A DNA stretch of 64,000 bases. It comes from Myxococcales bacterium 68-20 (GTDB lineage: Bacteria > Myxococcota_A > Polyangia > Polyangiales > Polyangiaceae). Numbering within the stretch: position 1 is the first letter of the stretch; every line of letters starts with the position of its first letter. The position numbers and the translations under genes are program-made. The notes below the pieces were generated by a model that did not search any database, had not been told where the DNA came from, and saw only the letters and a program-made list of their open reading frames with translations. The stretch covers positions 65,915 through 129,914 of the forward strand of contig MKVQ01000040.1 of the NCBI GenBank assembly GCA_001899635.1. The letters run 5' to 3'. Shown in pieces: positions 24,956 to 33,169 of the stretch.

Positions 24956-25798
24956 TCAACGTCCTTCGTTGGCCCCGTGGGGACGGAGCTCCGGTGAGCG
25001 GCGCGTCGCGAGGAAGATCGCGCCGAGCGCCGTCGCCGAAGCGAGGGCCGCGACGATCGGAGGTAGCTCCTTCGCGAACACGAAGAGTCCCATTCCAATC
25101 ACGAGCCAGGCGAACGCCTGCCGGAGACGCTCGGGCGAGACCTTGCGTCCGACCGCCGCGCCGATCAGGCTGCCCAACACCGCCGCGCCGCTGACGACGA
25201 GCGCGAGCGTCCAGTCGAGCTCCACATGCGCCAGATGACCCGCGAGGCCGGCCGACGACTGGAGCGCGATGACGAACAGCGATGTCCCGATCGCGCGGGG
25301 GACCGCGAGGCCGCCGAAGATCGTGAGTGCGGGGACGATGAGGAAGCCGCCGCCCGCGCCGACGAGCCCGGAGAGCAGCCCGACGGATGCGCCGAGCACG
25401 AGCGTACGGTCGACGGCGAGGCGAGGGGCATCCGTGGTGGCAGTCCTCCGTTCCTTCAGCATCGCCGTGGCGGTGACGAGCATGACGAGCGCGAAGGCGA
25501 GGAGGAGGACCGCTCCGGGGATGTACTGCGCAAGACGAGCGCCGAAGAAAGCGCCCACCATCGCCGCGACTCCGAAGAGGCCACCGACCTTCCACTCGAC
25601 GTTCCGGGCCCGCGCATGCACGATCGTGGCGACGGCGCTCGTCGTCCCGACGACGAAGAGCGACGTCGCGATCGCGGGCTTCGTGTCCAGCGCAGCCGCA
25701 TACACGAGCATCGGCATGGTCAGGATCGCGCCCCCGCCGCCGAGCATGCCCAGCACGACGCCGATCGCGAGCGACAGAGCAGCGACCAAGGCGAGCAT
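24956..25798 (-). CDS. TauE/SafE-family sulfite/organosulfur exporter
   Basis: A 280-residue polytopic membrane protein from ATG 25798 with about eight helices and the duplicated family motif: LGMLGGGGAILTMPMLVY near the start and GLLSGLVGAGGGFLIVPAL in the second half. These permeases move sulfite, sulfoacetate or similar anions. It is first in the operon with the two YeeE/YedE halves. The frame is open 20 codons further upstream, but that part is charged and non-membrane, so I use the internal ATG. Confidence 0.88.
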   Translation of the reverse strand: MLALVAALSLAIGVVLGMLGGGGAILTMPMLVYAAALDTKPAIATSLFVVGTTSAVATIVHARARNVEWKVGGLFGVAAMVGAFFGARLAQYIPGAVLLLAFALVMLVTATAMLKERRTATTDAPRLAVDRTLVLGASVGLLSGLVGAGGGFLIVPALTIFGGLAVPRAIGTSLFVIALQSSAGLAGHLAHVELDWTLALVVSGAAVLGSLIGAAVGRKVSPERLRQAFAWLVIGMGLFVFAKELPPIVAALASATALGAIFLATRRSPELRPHGANEGR

Positions 25799-26109
25799 CA
25801 CATCCGTCCTTTCCGCGTCGCGCGCGCCGGAGCGTCCAGGTCGGCGCCGCGGAGGCATGGCCGGTCACCGGGCAGTGAGCTCTGCCTCTGGAAGGCGCGT
25901 GCGAGGCCGGAACGGCACGGCATGGCCGCTCCGCTGATGCGGGAATCGCGAGGTTTCATCGTGGCTCGGACGTGTGAGCCACCAGCCGCCGGAAAGGGTT
26001 CGCGGCGCCGGCGTCGAAAATCGCTCGACCTTGCCGCTGAGGTGGGGCGCAGCGCGCGACGCGGCGTGGAGATGGAGGAGCGCGGTCGGGCGCACTATGC
26101 TGCCGGCTC
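25799..26109. other. Divergent intergenic region between the sulfur operon and the ECF gene
   Basis: This 311-base stretch holds the start regions of two divergent transcripts. The only motif I can point to is TATGCT (26096-26101), a -10-like hexamer eight bases before the ECF start codon. I see no gene and no clear operator. Confidence 0.35.
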
Positions 26110-26913
26110 ATGGACGAGACGCTCGTCATCCGTGCGCGTTCGGGAGATCGCGCCGCGATGGAGGACCTCCTCGCTTCGGTCGCTCCTTCGATCCGTCGCT
26201 TTGCGATGCGGATGTGTCGCAACGAGGCCGATGCGGACGACGTCCTGCAAGACGCGCTTCTGTCGGTCGCAACGAACCTCGATTCGTTCGAGGGGCGCTC
26301 GTCCGTGCCGAGCTGGGCGTTCGCGATCACGAGATCCGCGTGCACGCGCCGACGCCGAGGGAAGAAGAACGAGCCGGCCGCCGGGGATGACGTGCTCGTG
26401 GGGATGGAGACGCGCGAGCCTGGTCCGGAGGACAGCGCCGCGAGCAGCGAGATGGCGGAGCTCGTCGCGCGCGCGCTCGACGGTCTACCGGACGACTATC
26501 GCGAGGTGCTCCTTCTCCGCGATGCCGAGGGCCTCACCGCGCCCGAGGCGGCCGTCGTCCTGGCGGTGTCGGTCGACGCGCTGAAGAGCCGCCTTCATCG
26601 CGCCCGCGCCGCGCTTCGCGAAGCCCTCCGCCCGACGCTGGAGGCGGACGCTACGCCGCGCGCCGCATGTCCCGACGTCGTTCGCGCGCTCTCACGGAAG
26701 CTCGAGGACGAGCTCGACGCGAGCGCGTGCGCCGAGATGGAGAAGCACGTCGACGGCTGCCCCGCCTGCGCGCGCACCTGCGATACGCTCAAGGACGTCT
26801 TGCGCGCGTGTCGCACGTCGCCCACTACCGTCCTGTCGCCCGAGCTCGCTGCGCGCGTGAAGGAGGCCGTTGCGCAGTGGCTCCTTCGCCGGGACGTCCG
26901 TACGCTGGGATGA
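26110..26913 (+). CDS. ECF sigma factor with fused C-terminal zinc-finger anti-sigma-like domain
   Basis: A 267-residue protein. Sigma region 2 (about 10-80: RRFAMRMCRNEADADDVLQD) and region 4 (about 125-175: LDGLPDDYREVLLLRDAEGL, SVDALKSRLHRARAAL) are clear. The last 80 residues add CPDVVRALSRKLEDELDASA and MEKHVDGCPACARTC, a His-Cys3 type putative zinc finger like those of anti-sigma factors. No separate anti-sigma gene is adjacent, so the fused finger may restrain the sigma within one chain. It lies divergent from the sulfur operon and 105 bases upstream of the kinase-like lipoprotein, a possible target. Confidence 0.87.
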   Translation: MDETLVIRARSGDRAAMEDLLASVAPSIRRFAMRMCRNEADADDVLQDALLSVATNLDSFEGRSSVPSWAFAITRSACTRRRRGKKNEPAAGDDVLVGMETREPGPEDSAASSEMAELVARALDGLPDDYREVLLLRDAEGLTAPEAAVVLAVSVDALKSRLHRARAALREALRPTLEADATPRAACPDVVRALSRKLEDELDASACAEMEKHVDGCPACARTCDTLKDVLRACRTSPTTVLSPELAARVKEAVAQWLLRRDVRTLG

Positions 26914-27018
26914 GGGCGCGTTTGGCACGAGCGCTCGAGCTCGCCGTCGTCCTCCGAGCGCGGCCTTGGTCGGCGAGCCACGTGACGGCGTCGTGTGGAC
27001 CTGTTTGAATCGGGCCCG

Positions 27019-28755
27019 ATGCGTTCGGCGATCCTGCGCGCTCAGGCCGTGATGATCGTGTGCGCGGCCGCAGGCTGCGCCGCGACGCCTCGGACCTTCC
27101 CGCTGCGTGTGCCGTTCACGCGCGACACGGACATGGAGCCGGTCAGCGTGAAGTGCGTGAAGCGGCCGAACGACAAGGATCCGAACCACGTCTCGTGCGC
27201 GCCCGAGCCGTACATCTCGCCGCTCGCATGGGACGCCGCAGACAACACCTTCTTCCGACCGATCTCGAAGGTCTTCGCGGTCGATCCCGCGCGCGAGGCG
27301 CGCAACGTCAACGCGCTCGACGAGGTCCCCGACTCGGCGTGGTTCACCAACCGCATCGGCAAGAAGCGGCCCTCGCTCGAGGAGCTCGTCCGCGGCGCCT
27401 GCCAGACCGAGGACATGCTCGACCCCGACTCGGCGCAGGCGGGGGAGTACGTCATCGATCAGGGAAAGCCGAACGGCGCTTCTCCCGGCTTCCGCGTGAA
27501 GATCGGCGGCAAGAAGAAGTACATGTTCAAGACCGACTTCGTGAAGGAGCCGGAGCGCCCGAGCGCCGCCGCCGTGATCGGCACCGCGCTCTACCATGCC
27601 GTCGGCTTCAACACGTCCTGTGAGCAGGTCGTCTATGTCGATCCGACCGTCTTCGAGCTGAAGCCTGGTCTCAAGGTCACCGCGAACGACGGCGTCACGC
27701 GTCCGTTCGACAAGGCGGCCCTCGACAAGGTGATCGATGAAGCCGGCAAGCGTGGCGACAAGCGACGCTTCCAGGCGAGCGCCTGGCTCGGCGGCTACCT
27801 CCTCGGTCCCTTCAAGTACGAAGGTACGCGGCGCGACGATCCGAACGACGTCATCCCCCACGAGGACCGGCGCGATCTCCGCGGCGGTCGTCTCCTCGCC
27901 GCCTGGCTCCATCATTTCGACGCGCGCGAGCAGAACAGCATGGACTCGTGGATCGCGGTCGACAAGGACAACCCCGAGTCGTCACCGGGCTGGGTCAAGC
28001 ACTACTACCTCGACACGAGCGACTGCCTCGGGAGCCTCTGGGACTGGGACGGCATCTCGCGTCGCATGGGCGACTCCTACGTGTTCGACTTCGCGGACAT
28101 CGGGATCGACTTCATCACGCTCGGCGCGATCGAGCGGCCCTGGGAGCGGAAGAAGCTCGCGAGGGGGATGGAGATGTTCGGCTACTTCCACTGGGAGGAG
28201 TTCGACCCCGAGCGCTGGCTGAACGAATATCCGAACCCCGCCTTCAGCCGCGCGACGGAGCACGACAACGCCTGGATGGCGCGCATCCTCTCGCGCTTCG
28301 AGCGCGCGGACATCAGGGCGATCGTGGCCCTCGGCAAGTTCACGAACGCCGACGCCGACGAGTACCTGACGGAGGTGCTCGAGCAGCGCCTCCGCAAGAT
28401 CCTCGACCGGTATCTGACGCGGCTCTCGCCCATCAGCGATCTTCGCGTCGACGGCGCGGACAAGCTGTGCGCGACCGACCTCGCCCGCCGTCGCGCGGTG
28501 CGCCCCGAGGCCGAGTTTCGCTACGAGGCGACGCTGAAGAGCGATCGCGGCACGAGCTCGGTGAAGGTCGACGTCGGACCCGACGGCGATCTCTGCATGA
28601 CGCTTCCGCACGTCTCTCCCCCGGGCGGCGCTCCGGCGTACGTTACCGTCACCGTCAGGAGCGGCGCCGCGAAGGGCCCGCTCGAGGCGCACTTGTACGA
28701 TCTCGGGCCCGCGGGCGGCTTCACGATCGCTGGGCTGACACGTCCCAAGCCCTGA
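27019..28755 (+). CDS. Lipoprotein with atypical-kinase-like motifs
   Basis: The 578-residue protein starts with a lipoprotein signal (RAQAVMIVCAAAGC, Cys20). Its body does not match a family I can name with certainty. It shows a pattern recalling HipA/PI-kinase-like atypical kinases: Lys171 in YMFKTDF, a helix SAAAVIGTALYHAVGFNTSC, a catalytic-loop-like HHFDAREQN (Asp301, Asn306) and YLDTSDCLGS (Asp332) in the DFG position. If active, it would phosphorylate a substrate outside the cytoplasm. ATG 27019 is chosen to give the signal; the frame opens eight codons earlier. It converges with the dihaem gene. Confidence 0.7.
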   Translation: MRSAILRAQAVMIVCAAAGCAATPRTFPLRVPFTRDTDMEPVSVKCVKRPNDKDPNHVSCAPEPYISPLAWDAADNTFFRPISKVFAVDPAREARNVNALDEVPDSAWFTNRIGKKRPSLEELVRGACQTEDMLDPDSAQAGEYVIDQGKPNGASPGFRVKIGGKKKYMFKTDFVKEPERPSAAAVIGTALYHAVGFNTSCEQVVYVDPTVFELKPGLKVTANDGVTRPFDKAALDKVIDEAGKRGDKRRFQASAWLGGYLLGPFKYEGTRRDDPNDVIPHEDRRDLRGGRLLAAWLHHFDAREQNSMDSWIAVDKDNPESSPGWVKHYYLDTSDCLGSLWDWDGISRRMGDSYVFDFADIGIDFITLGAIERPWERKKLARGMEMFGYFHWEEFDPERWLNEYPNPAFSRATEHDNAWMARILSRFERADIRAIVALGKFTNADADEYLTEVLEQRLRKILDRYLTRLSPISDLRVDGADKLCATDLARRRAVRPEAEFRYEATLKSDRGTSSVKVDVGPDGDLCMTLPHVSPPGGAPAYVTVTVRSGAAKGPLEAHLYDLGPAGGFTIAGLTRPKP

Positions 28756-28766
28756 CGGCCTGGGAC
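28742..28766. terminator. Hairpin overlapping the stop codon between convergent genes
   Basis: GTCCCA-a-GCC pairs with GGC-c-TGGGAC around loop CTGAC (28742-28766), nine pairs with one internal mismatch. It includes the stop codon of the upstream gene. There is no U-tract. Confidence 0.45.
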
Positions 28767-28798
28767 CTGCGCTCAGCGCCGAAGCCGCATCGCTCGGG

Positions 28799-30649
28799 TC
28801 AGAGCGTCTCGACGAACGCCACGATGTCCGCGATCTGGTCCTTCGTCAGATCCGCGATGTCGCCGTGCTTGGCGCCTCCGCATTTGGGATCGAAGCGATC
28901 GAAGAGCGTCGACGCGCAGCCATTGTGCATGAACGGGGCACGCCAGCCGATGCCCACGAGGGAGGGCACCTGGAGGACCTCGCCGGTGCCGACGTCGACG
29001 GACTGGTTGTTCGTGAGGCGGCTGCCCGAGTGGCAGCTCGCGCAGCGCTGGCCGAAGAGCTCCTTGCCTTGCGCCGGAGCGTCGGCCTCGCTCCGCAGCT
29101 TCGGCGGCGGTGGAAGCGTGAAGAGGTAGTGGCCGAGCGTCCCGACGTGCTCCTTGTCGATCTTCGGGCCGCCCATGCGCTCGACGAAGACGTGGTCCAC
29201 GAGCGTGGAGAGGTCCTTCATGTCGCCGGCCCAGTGGAAGGGTTCGGTGCCCTTCGTGGTGCCGAGGAGCGAAGGCGTTCGCCGCGGGCCCATGTCGACG
29301 AAGTTCCACGTGTGGCCATCGTCCGTGCCTTCGGCGTGACAGGAGGCGCACGCGATGTTGCCGCCGGCGTTCGAATGGAAGATGGCGTGGCCCGTGTCCG
29401 CGCGGGTGTCGGTCGAGAGCACGATCGTCTTCCACGGGCGACGTCGATCCTCGCTCATGATGTGGAGCGCGGCCGGCTCTCGCGTCTGGACGACGAGCTC
29501 GTCCTTGTCGTCGAAGGCCGCCGCGACCGCCTGGCCGGGCACGTCTCCCTCGATCGTGCTCACACACTCCTGAGCCCCCATGCGGAGCTGCGCGGCGTGC
29601 ACGACGAAGAGCTGCGCCAACCCCTTGGTGTACGCGTTCCCGGCAGCGATGACGACGTACTCGCGGCCGTTCGTCGCGACGTCGACCGGGAGGACCGCCG
29701 ACGGGAGACGCACGGAGCCCTTCGTGCCGCCCTCCTTGCCAACGAGCCACAGACGCGTACTCACGATGCCGACCGACGTGGTGCACCCGACGATCCCGAA
29801 CGCCGAGCTCCCGCCGTAGCCGCCCGGCTCCGGGCGGACCGGCTCGGGCGACGGGTCCTGCGTGACCACGGCGGTCTCTTCGTCGGTTTGCTCGCTGCTC
29901 TCGGGATCCGGCTCAGCGGCGATCGCGCGCCAGGCCAGGTTGGAGTTCCCGAGCGATCGCACCGCCATCGGTGTGCCGTCGGCCTTCATCGGGATGACTT
30001 CCGCGGAGCGGAAGCGTGTGGTGAGGATTCCATCGCCGACGAGGACGACGTCGCGCAGATCGCGAGCCATGGTCGAGCGGCGGAGCGCGTTGCCGCTGCC
30101 GGTTGCGAAGGTCAGGAGATCGCCGGTCGCGCATGCCACGTAGAGCACGTCCTTCTTCGCGTCGAATGCGATGCCGCGCGGTGCGGTGCAAGCGCTGCGA
30201 GTCGTTACGGAGCCGGTCGCGAGATCGATCGTCGCGACCTCCCCGGTGTTGCGCAGGAGCACGTGCGCGCGTCCCGAGGCGTCGATCGTCACGCGCCCGG
30301 GTTCGCTTCGATGCGCGAGCGCAACGACGTGGCGGACGGTGCGGCTCGGGAGGTCGACGACGTAGACGCGATCGCGATCGGAGTCGGCGGCGACCGCGAG
30401 CCCCTGCTTGCGATCGATCGCGAGGGTTCCTCCGCTGATCGGCGGCGGCGACTCCGCCTGTTCGACGAGCGGTCCGAAATCGGGCTGCGGTCCGGTCGGC
30501 GCGAATGCCTGGGGCGGAGCGGGCGCGGTGGTGCCGTTGTCGCGTGCGCTGCTGCATGCTGCGATGACGAGCGGTATGCCGAGCAGGAGATGGCGCGTCC
30601 TCGACGCGCGAGCCCACGAGCGCCCGAAGGTCCATGTCTGCGTCGCCAT
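28799..30649 (-). CDS. Dihaem cytochrome c/beta-propeller lipoprotein
   Basis: A 616-residue protein with GGGAGG before ATG 30649 and a lipoprotein signal (LLLGIPLVIAAC). The first two thirds form a YVTN-like propeller (YVVDLPSRTVRHVVALAH, DVLYVACATGDLL). The last third has two c-type haem sites, both CASCH (NIACASCHAEGTDDG and RCASCHSGSRL), with cytochrome-peroxidase/MauG-like context (GPRRTPSLLGTTKG, RAPFMHNGCASTLFDRF). It is likely an extracytoplasmic electron-transfer or peroxidase-type protein. Its substrate is unknown. Confidence 0.82.
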   Translation of the reverse strand: MATQTWTFGRSWARASRTRHLLLGIPLVIAACSSARDNGTTAPAPPQAFAPTGPQPDFGPLVEQAESPPPISGGTLAIDRKQGLAVAADSDRDRVYVVDLPSRTVRHVVALAHRSEPGRVTIDASGRAHVLLRNTGEVATIDLATGSVTTRSACTAPRGIAFDAKKDVLYVACATGDLLTFATGSGNALRRSTMARDLRDVVLVGDGILTTRFRSAEVIPMKADGTPMAVRSLGNSNLAWRAIAAEPDPESSEQTDEETAVVTQDPSPEPVRPEPGGYGGSSAFGIVGCTTSVGIVSTRLWLVGKEGGTKGSVRLPSAVLPVDVATNGREYVVIAAGNAYTKGLAQLFVVHAAQLRMGAQECVSTIEGDVPGQAVAAAFDDKDELVVQTREPAALHIMSEDRRRPWKTIVLSTDTRADTGHAIFHSNAGGNIACASCHAEGTDDGHTWNFVDMGPRRTPSLLGTTKGTEPFHWAGDMKDLSTLVDHVFVERMGGPKIDKEHVGTLGHYLFTLPPPPKLRSEADAPAQGKELFGQRCASCHSGSRLTNNQSVDVGTGEVLQVPSLVGIGWRAPFMHNGCASTLFDRFDPKCGGAKHGDIADLTKDQIADIVAFVETL

Positions 30650-30759
30650 CGTCGTTCCTCCCTCTCTCGGTCCTGATTCTCGATCCCCAAGCCGGCTGCC
30701 GGCCTCAATCACACATTCGAGAGTCGCGCGACCGTCGTTCGACGGCTCATCTTTCGCGC

Positions 30760-31428
30760 CTACTCGCAGCACGACGGATAGTCCCCCTGCACCCACGCCC
30801 CTCCAACACAAGAATAGACGAGCTCACGCCCGAGGGCGCACGATCCGTAGTCGCAGTCCATCGGGTGGACGCAGTCGACTCCGATACCGGGCCGCTGAGC
30901 CGGGCAGCCGTTTCCCGGGGGCGGCGTGCAGCGCCAGTGGCCGGGAACGCTGTTCGTGCCTGCGTCCTCGTCGGCGGCGGGATCGAGTGTCCCCCCGTCG
31001 GGATCGGGGACACACGCGCACGTGCCTTCGACATAGCTGCATCCGACCGTGCTGTCGTTGCACGCGCTGCCTGGGACGATCGCGGCGATCGTGTCGGGGC
31101 AGCGACCGAAGCAGGCGCTCCGCGAGCCTCGTTCCCAGAGGCCGTTGTCCGCGCATTCGAAGAGGTCGTTGCAGGGCCGATCGAGATCGTGGCCGTACTC
31201 GCACGCCTCCGTCCGTTGCACGCAGGCATCGCCGATGCGAGGTGGGTCGTAGCCCGGACACGGCGAGTTCCCCGGGACCGACGGCAACGGCGGGGGAGAC
31301 GGAGGGTGATCTTCGGCGAAGCCGCCGGAGGCGGCGAATGGTGGCTCTCCCCCGCCAGAGCATGCAGCGACGAGGGCGGCTCCTGCGAGGAGCGCCGCCA
31401 GAGCACCGAGCGAGCAGATCCGGGTCAT
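30760..31428 (-). CDS. Cys-rich lipoprotein (paralogue of its upstream neighbour)
   Basis: A 222-residue protein with lipoprotein signal (ALAALLAGAALVAAC). The mature part is Cys-rich and internally repeated: CEYGHDLDRPCNDLFEC and CDYGSCALGRELVYSC show the same C-[ED]-Y-G pattern, separated by GTCACVPDPDGG. It ends PSCCE. Its ATG overlaps the stop of the upstream paralogue by ATGA. It is the last gene of the ECF/FecR operon. Spaced Cys pairs suggest a disulfide-stabilised surface protein; no known family could be named. Confidence 0.78.
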   Translation of the reverse strand: MTRICSLGALAALLAGAALVAACSGGGEPPFAASGGFAEDHPPSPPPLPSVPGNSPCPGYDPPRIGDACVQRTEACEYGHDLDRPCNDLFECADNGLWERGSRSACFGRCPDTIAAIVPGSACNDSTVGCSYVEGTCACVPDPDGGTLDPAADEDAGTNSVPGHWRCTPPPGNGCPAQRPGIGVDCVHPMDCDYGSCALGRELVYSCVGGAWVQGDYPSCCE

Positions 31429-32096
31429 TCGCAAGGCGCGCCTCCCGCGACCCAGACGCCCCCGTTCGAGCATTCCATCAGGAGGCCGCGCTTGAACGCG
31501 CAGCTTCCGTAGTCGCACCAGAGGTTGCCCATGCACGAAGCGCCGAGTCTCGGGCGGTTCGTCGGGCAGACCGGCTCCGGTCGCACGCAGACCCACCTGC
31601 GCTCGTGCTTCGTCGCGCCGTCAGGGCCCGTCGAGCAGGCGCAGACGCCGTCCGTCATGCTGCACACGGCCTCGTCGTTGTCGGTGACGGGACCACCATC
31701 CGTGTCGAGCGTGCACGGCTTGCCGTCGATCGCGGCGATGTCCGTCGCGACGGGACAGATGCTCGAGAAACATGCTTCGTTCGGGCGCGCGGTCCACGCC
31801 CTTGCGGCAGACATCGCGCCGATGCACGAGAGGACCGCGTTGCATTGCCGATCGGCGCTCGTCCCGTATTCGCACACGGAGCCGGGGGCCGGGCATGCGC
31901 TGTTCTCGCGCGGGCGATCCGCCGGGCAGCTGACCAGCGGGTCGTTGATGGAGACGGCGCCTGTCCCGGCGTCCACCACCACGACCGGGGCGTCGGGGGG
32001 ATCGCCGTCGGGATCGGCGTAGACGTCGCCGCACGCGCTGGCGAGCGTCATGGCCGTCAGGGCCAGGGGGCCGAGGAGATGCGAAGAGCGTCTCAC
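31425..32096 (-). CDS. Cys-rich lipoprotein, ECF/FecR operon
   Basis: A 223-residue protein from a GTG overlapping the upstream stop (GTGA), with a signal ending LASAC. It shares with the next gene the repeats VCEYGTSADRQCNAVLSC and LWCDYGSCAFKRGLLMEC, a central VCACSTGPDG and the C-terminal GGVWVAGGAPCE. The two proteins are clear paralogues, and each contains two related Cys modules. Likely on the outer membrane surface; function unknown. It overlaps its neighbours on both sides by four bases, so all are expressed together. Confidence 0.78.
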   Translation of the reverse strand: MRRSSHLLGPLALTAMTLASACGDVYADPDGDPPDAPVVVVDAGTGAVSINDPLVSCPADRPRENSACPAPGSVCEYGTSADRQCNAVLSCIGAMSAARAWTARPNEACFSSICPVATDIAAIDGKPCTLDTDGGPVTDNDEAVCSMTDGVCACSTGPDGATKHERRWVCVRPEPVCPTNRPRLGASCMGNLWCDYGSCAFKRGLLMECSNGGVWVAGGAPCE

Positions 32097-33169
32097 GGGA
32101 ACATGACCTCCAGGCGAAGCGCGAGCGCGCCGAAAGGCGTGCCCCAGTACGCGACGTGCATGCCTCGATCGCGCGCGACGAGCCGGCTCGTCGTCGAGCC
32201 GAAGATGCCGTCGGCAGTGAGACGAAGCGCTTTGTAGACCCTCATCGAGAGCCCGACGCTCGCATGTGCCGCGAAGGATGCGGCGCTGTCCGAGGTTTCG
32301 GCCGAGGGTCCCAGGCCATCGAAGGCCGGCCTTCTGGCAGGACGGATCGCACGGATCCAGGCGACGCCGACGCCAGCTCCCAGGCGAGGGATGAAGCGAG
32401 CGTCGGTGCTCGCGAGCGGGATACCGATCCCGCCGCCGGCGAACGCCGGTGCGACGGCGAGCGTGTTTCCAAAGCCCGGTTCGGATGAGTCGAGCGGATA
32501 TTCGAGACGCGCGGTCGCCGTGAGGTTGCGGAAAACGCCGAGCTCCGCCTGTCCGGAGAAGGCAGCGACGCGCGCGTCCACGCCCATCAGCGCCGAAAGG
32601 CCCGCGCTTGCGAGGAACGCAGGCGCGCGACGTGTCGCGCGAGGCGCGGAGTCGGCCGGCTTCGGTGCCGGCGGATCGAAGTCTTCCCAGCCCATCGGGA
32701 CGAAGGGAGGTGGCGCGGGTGGAGGCGAGCTGCTTTCGCGGGCCTCCTCTTCGGCCTCGTAGGTCGCGATCGTCGCGCGCGTCACCTCGGCGGCACGGAC
32801 GGCGGTGGTCTCGCGTTCGGACACGCCATCCTCGCGGACGACGACGACGTCTTTCAATCGAAGCGAGCCGCCGTCGGCGACCCACACGCCGACCTGGTCC
32901 CCGTCGGAGCAGGCAGCCGCGATCGCGGACTCCTCCTGAGCAACGCGGACGACGGCGCTCCTCGCACAGCCGTCGAGCGCGCCGACGCGGAGCGTCTCGA
33001 ACCCGAGGGCGGTCAGCTCCTTCTGGACGCGCGCCGCGATCGCGTCGTCGTCCGGACCTGCGACGATCACGCGATGAGCCGGCGCTGCCGATGCGGACCC
33101 GATCGATCCTGTCGTTGCGAGCGTCAGTGTCGCGACGGCCACTGCGGTTCGGCGGATCAGGCGGGTCAC
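32093..33169 (-). CDS. Envelope protein with signal peptide and probable beta-rich C-terminus
   Basis: The 358-residue protein starts at a GTG overlapping the FecR stop (GTGA). It has a signal peptide (VAVATLTLATTGSIGSASAA), a small N-terminal alpha/beta part (HRVIVAGPDDDAIAARVQKE) resembling domains in other myxobacterial envelope proteins, a Pro/Ala linker (about 150-190) and a Gly/Ala-rich C-terminal half with alternating hydrophobic strands ending in Phe-Pro (LALRLEVMFP), suggesting an outer-membrane barrel. Function unknown. It is the third gene of the ECF operon. Confidence 0.72.
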   Translation of the reverse strand: MTRLIRRTAVAVATLTLATTGSIGSASAAPAHRVIVAGPDDDAIAARVQKELTALGFETLRVGALDGCARSAVVRVAQEESAIAAACSDGDQVGVWVADGGSLRLKDVVVVREDGVSERETTAVRAAEVTRATIATYEAEEEARESSSPPPAPPPFVPMGWEDFDPPAPKPADSAPRATRRAPAFLASAGLSALMGVDARVAAFSGQAELGVFRNLTATARLEYPLDSSEPGFGNTLAVAPAFAGGGIGIPLASTDARFIPRLGAGVGVAWIRAIRPARRPAFDGLGPSAETSDSAASFAAHASVGLSMRVYKALRLTADGIFGSTTSRLVARDRGMHVAYWGTPFGALALRLEVMFP

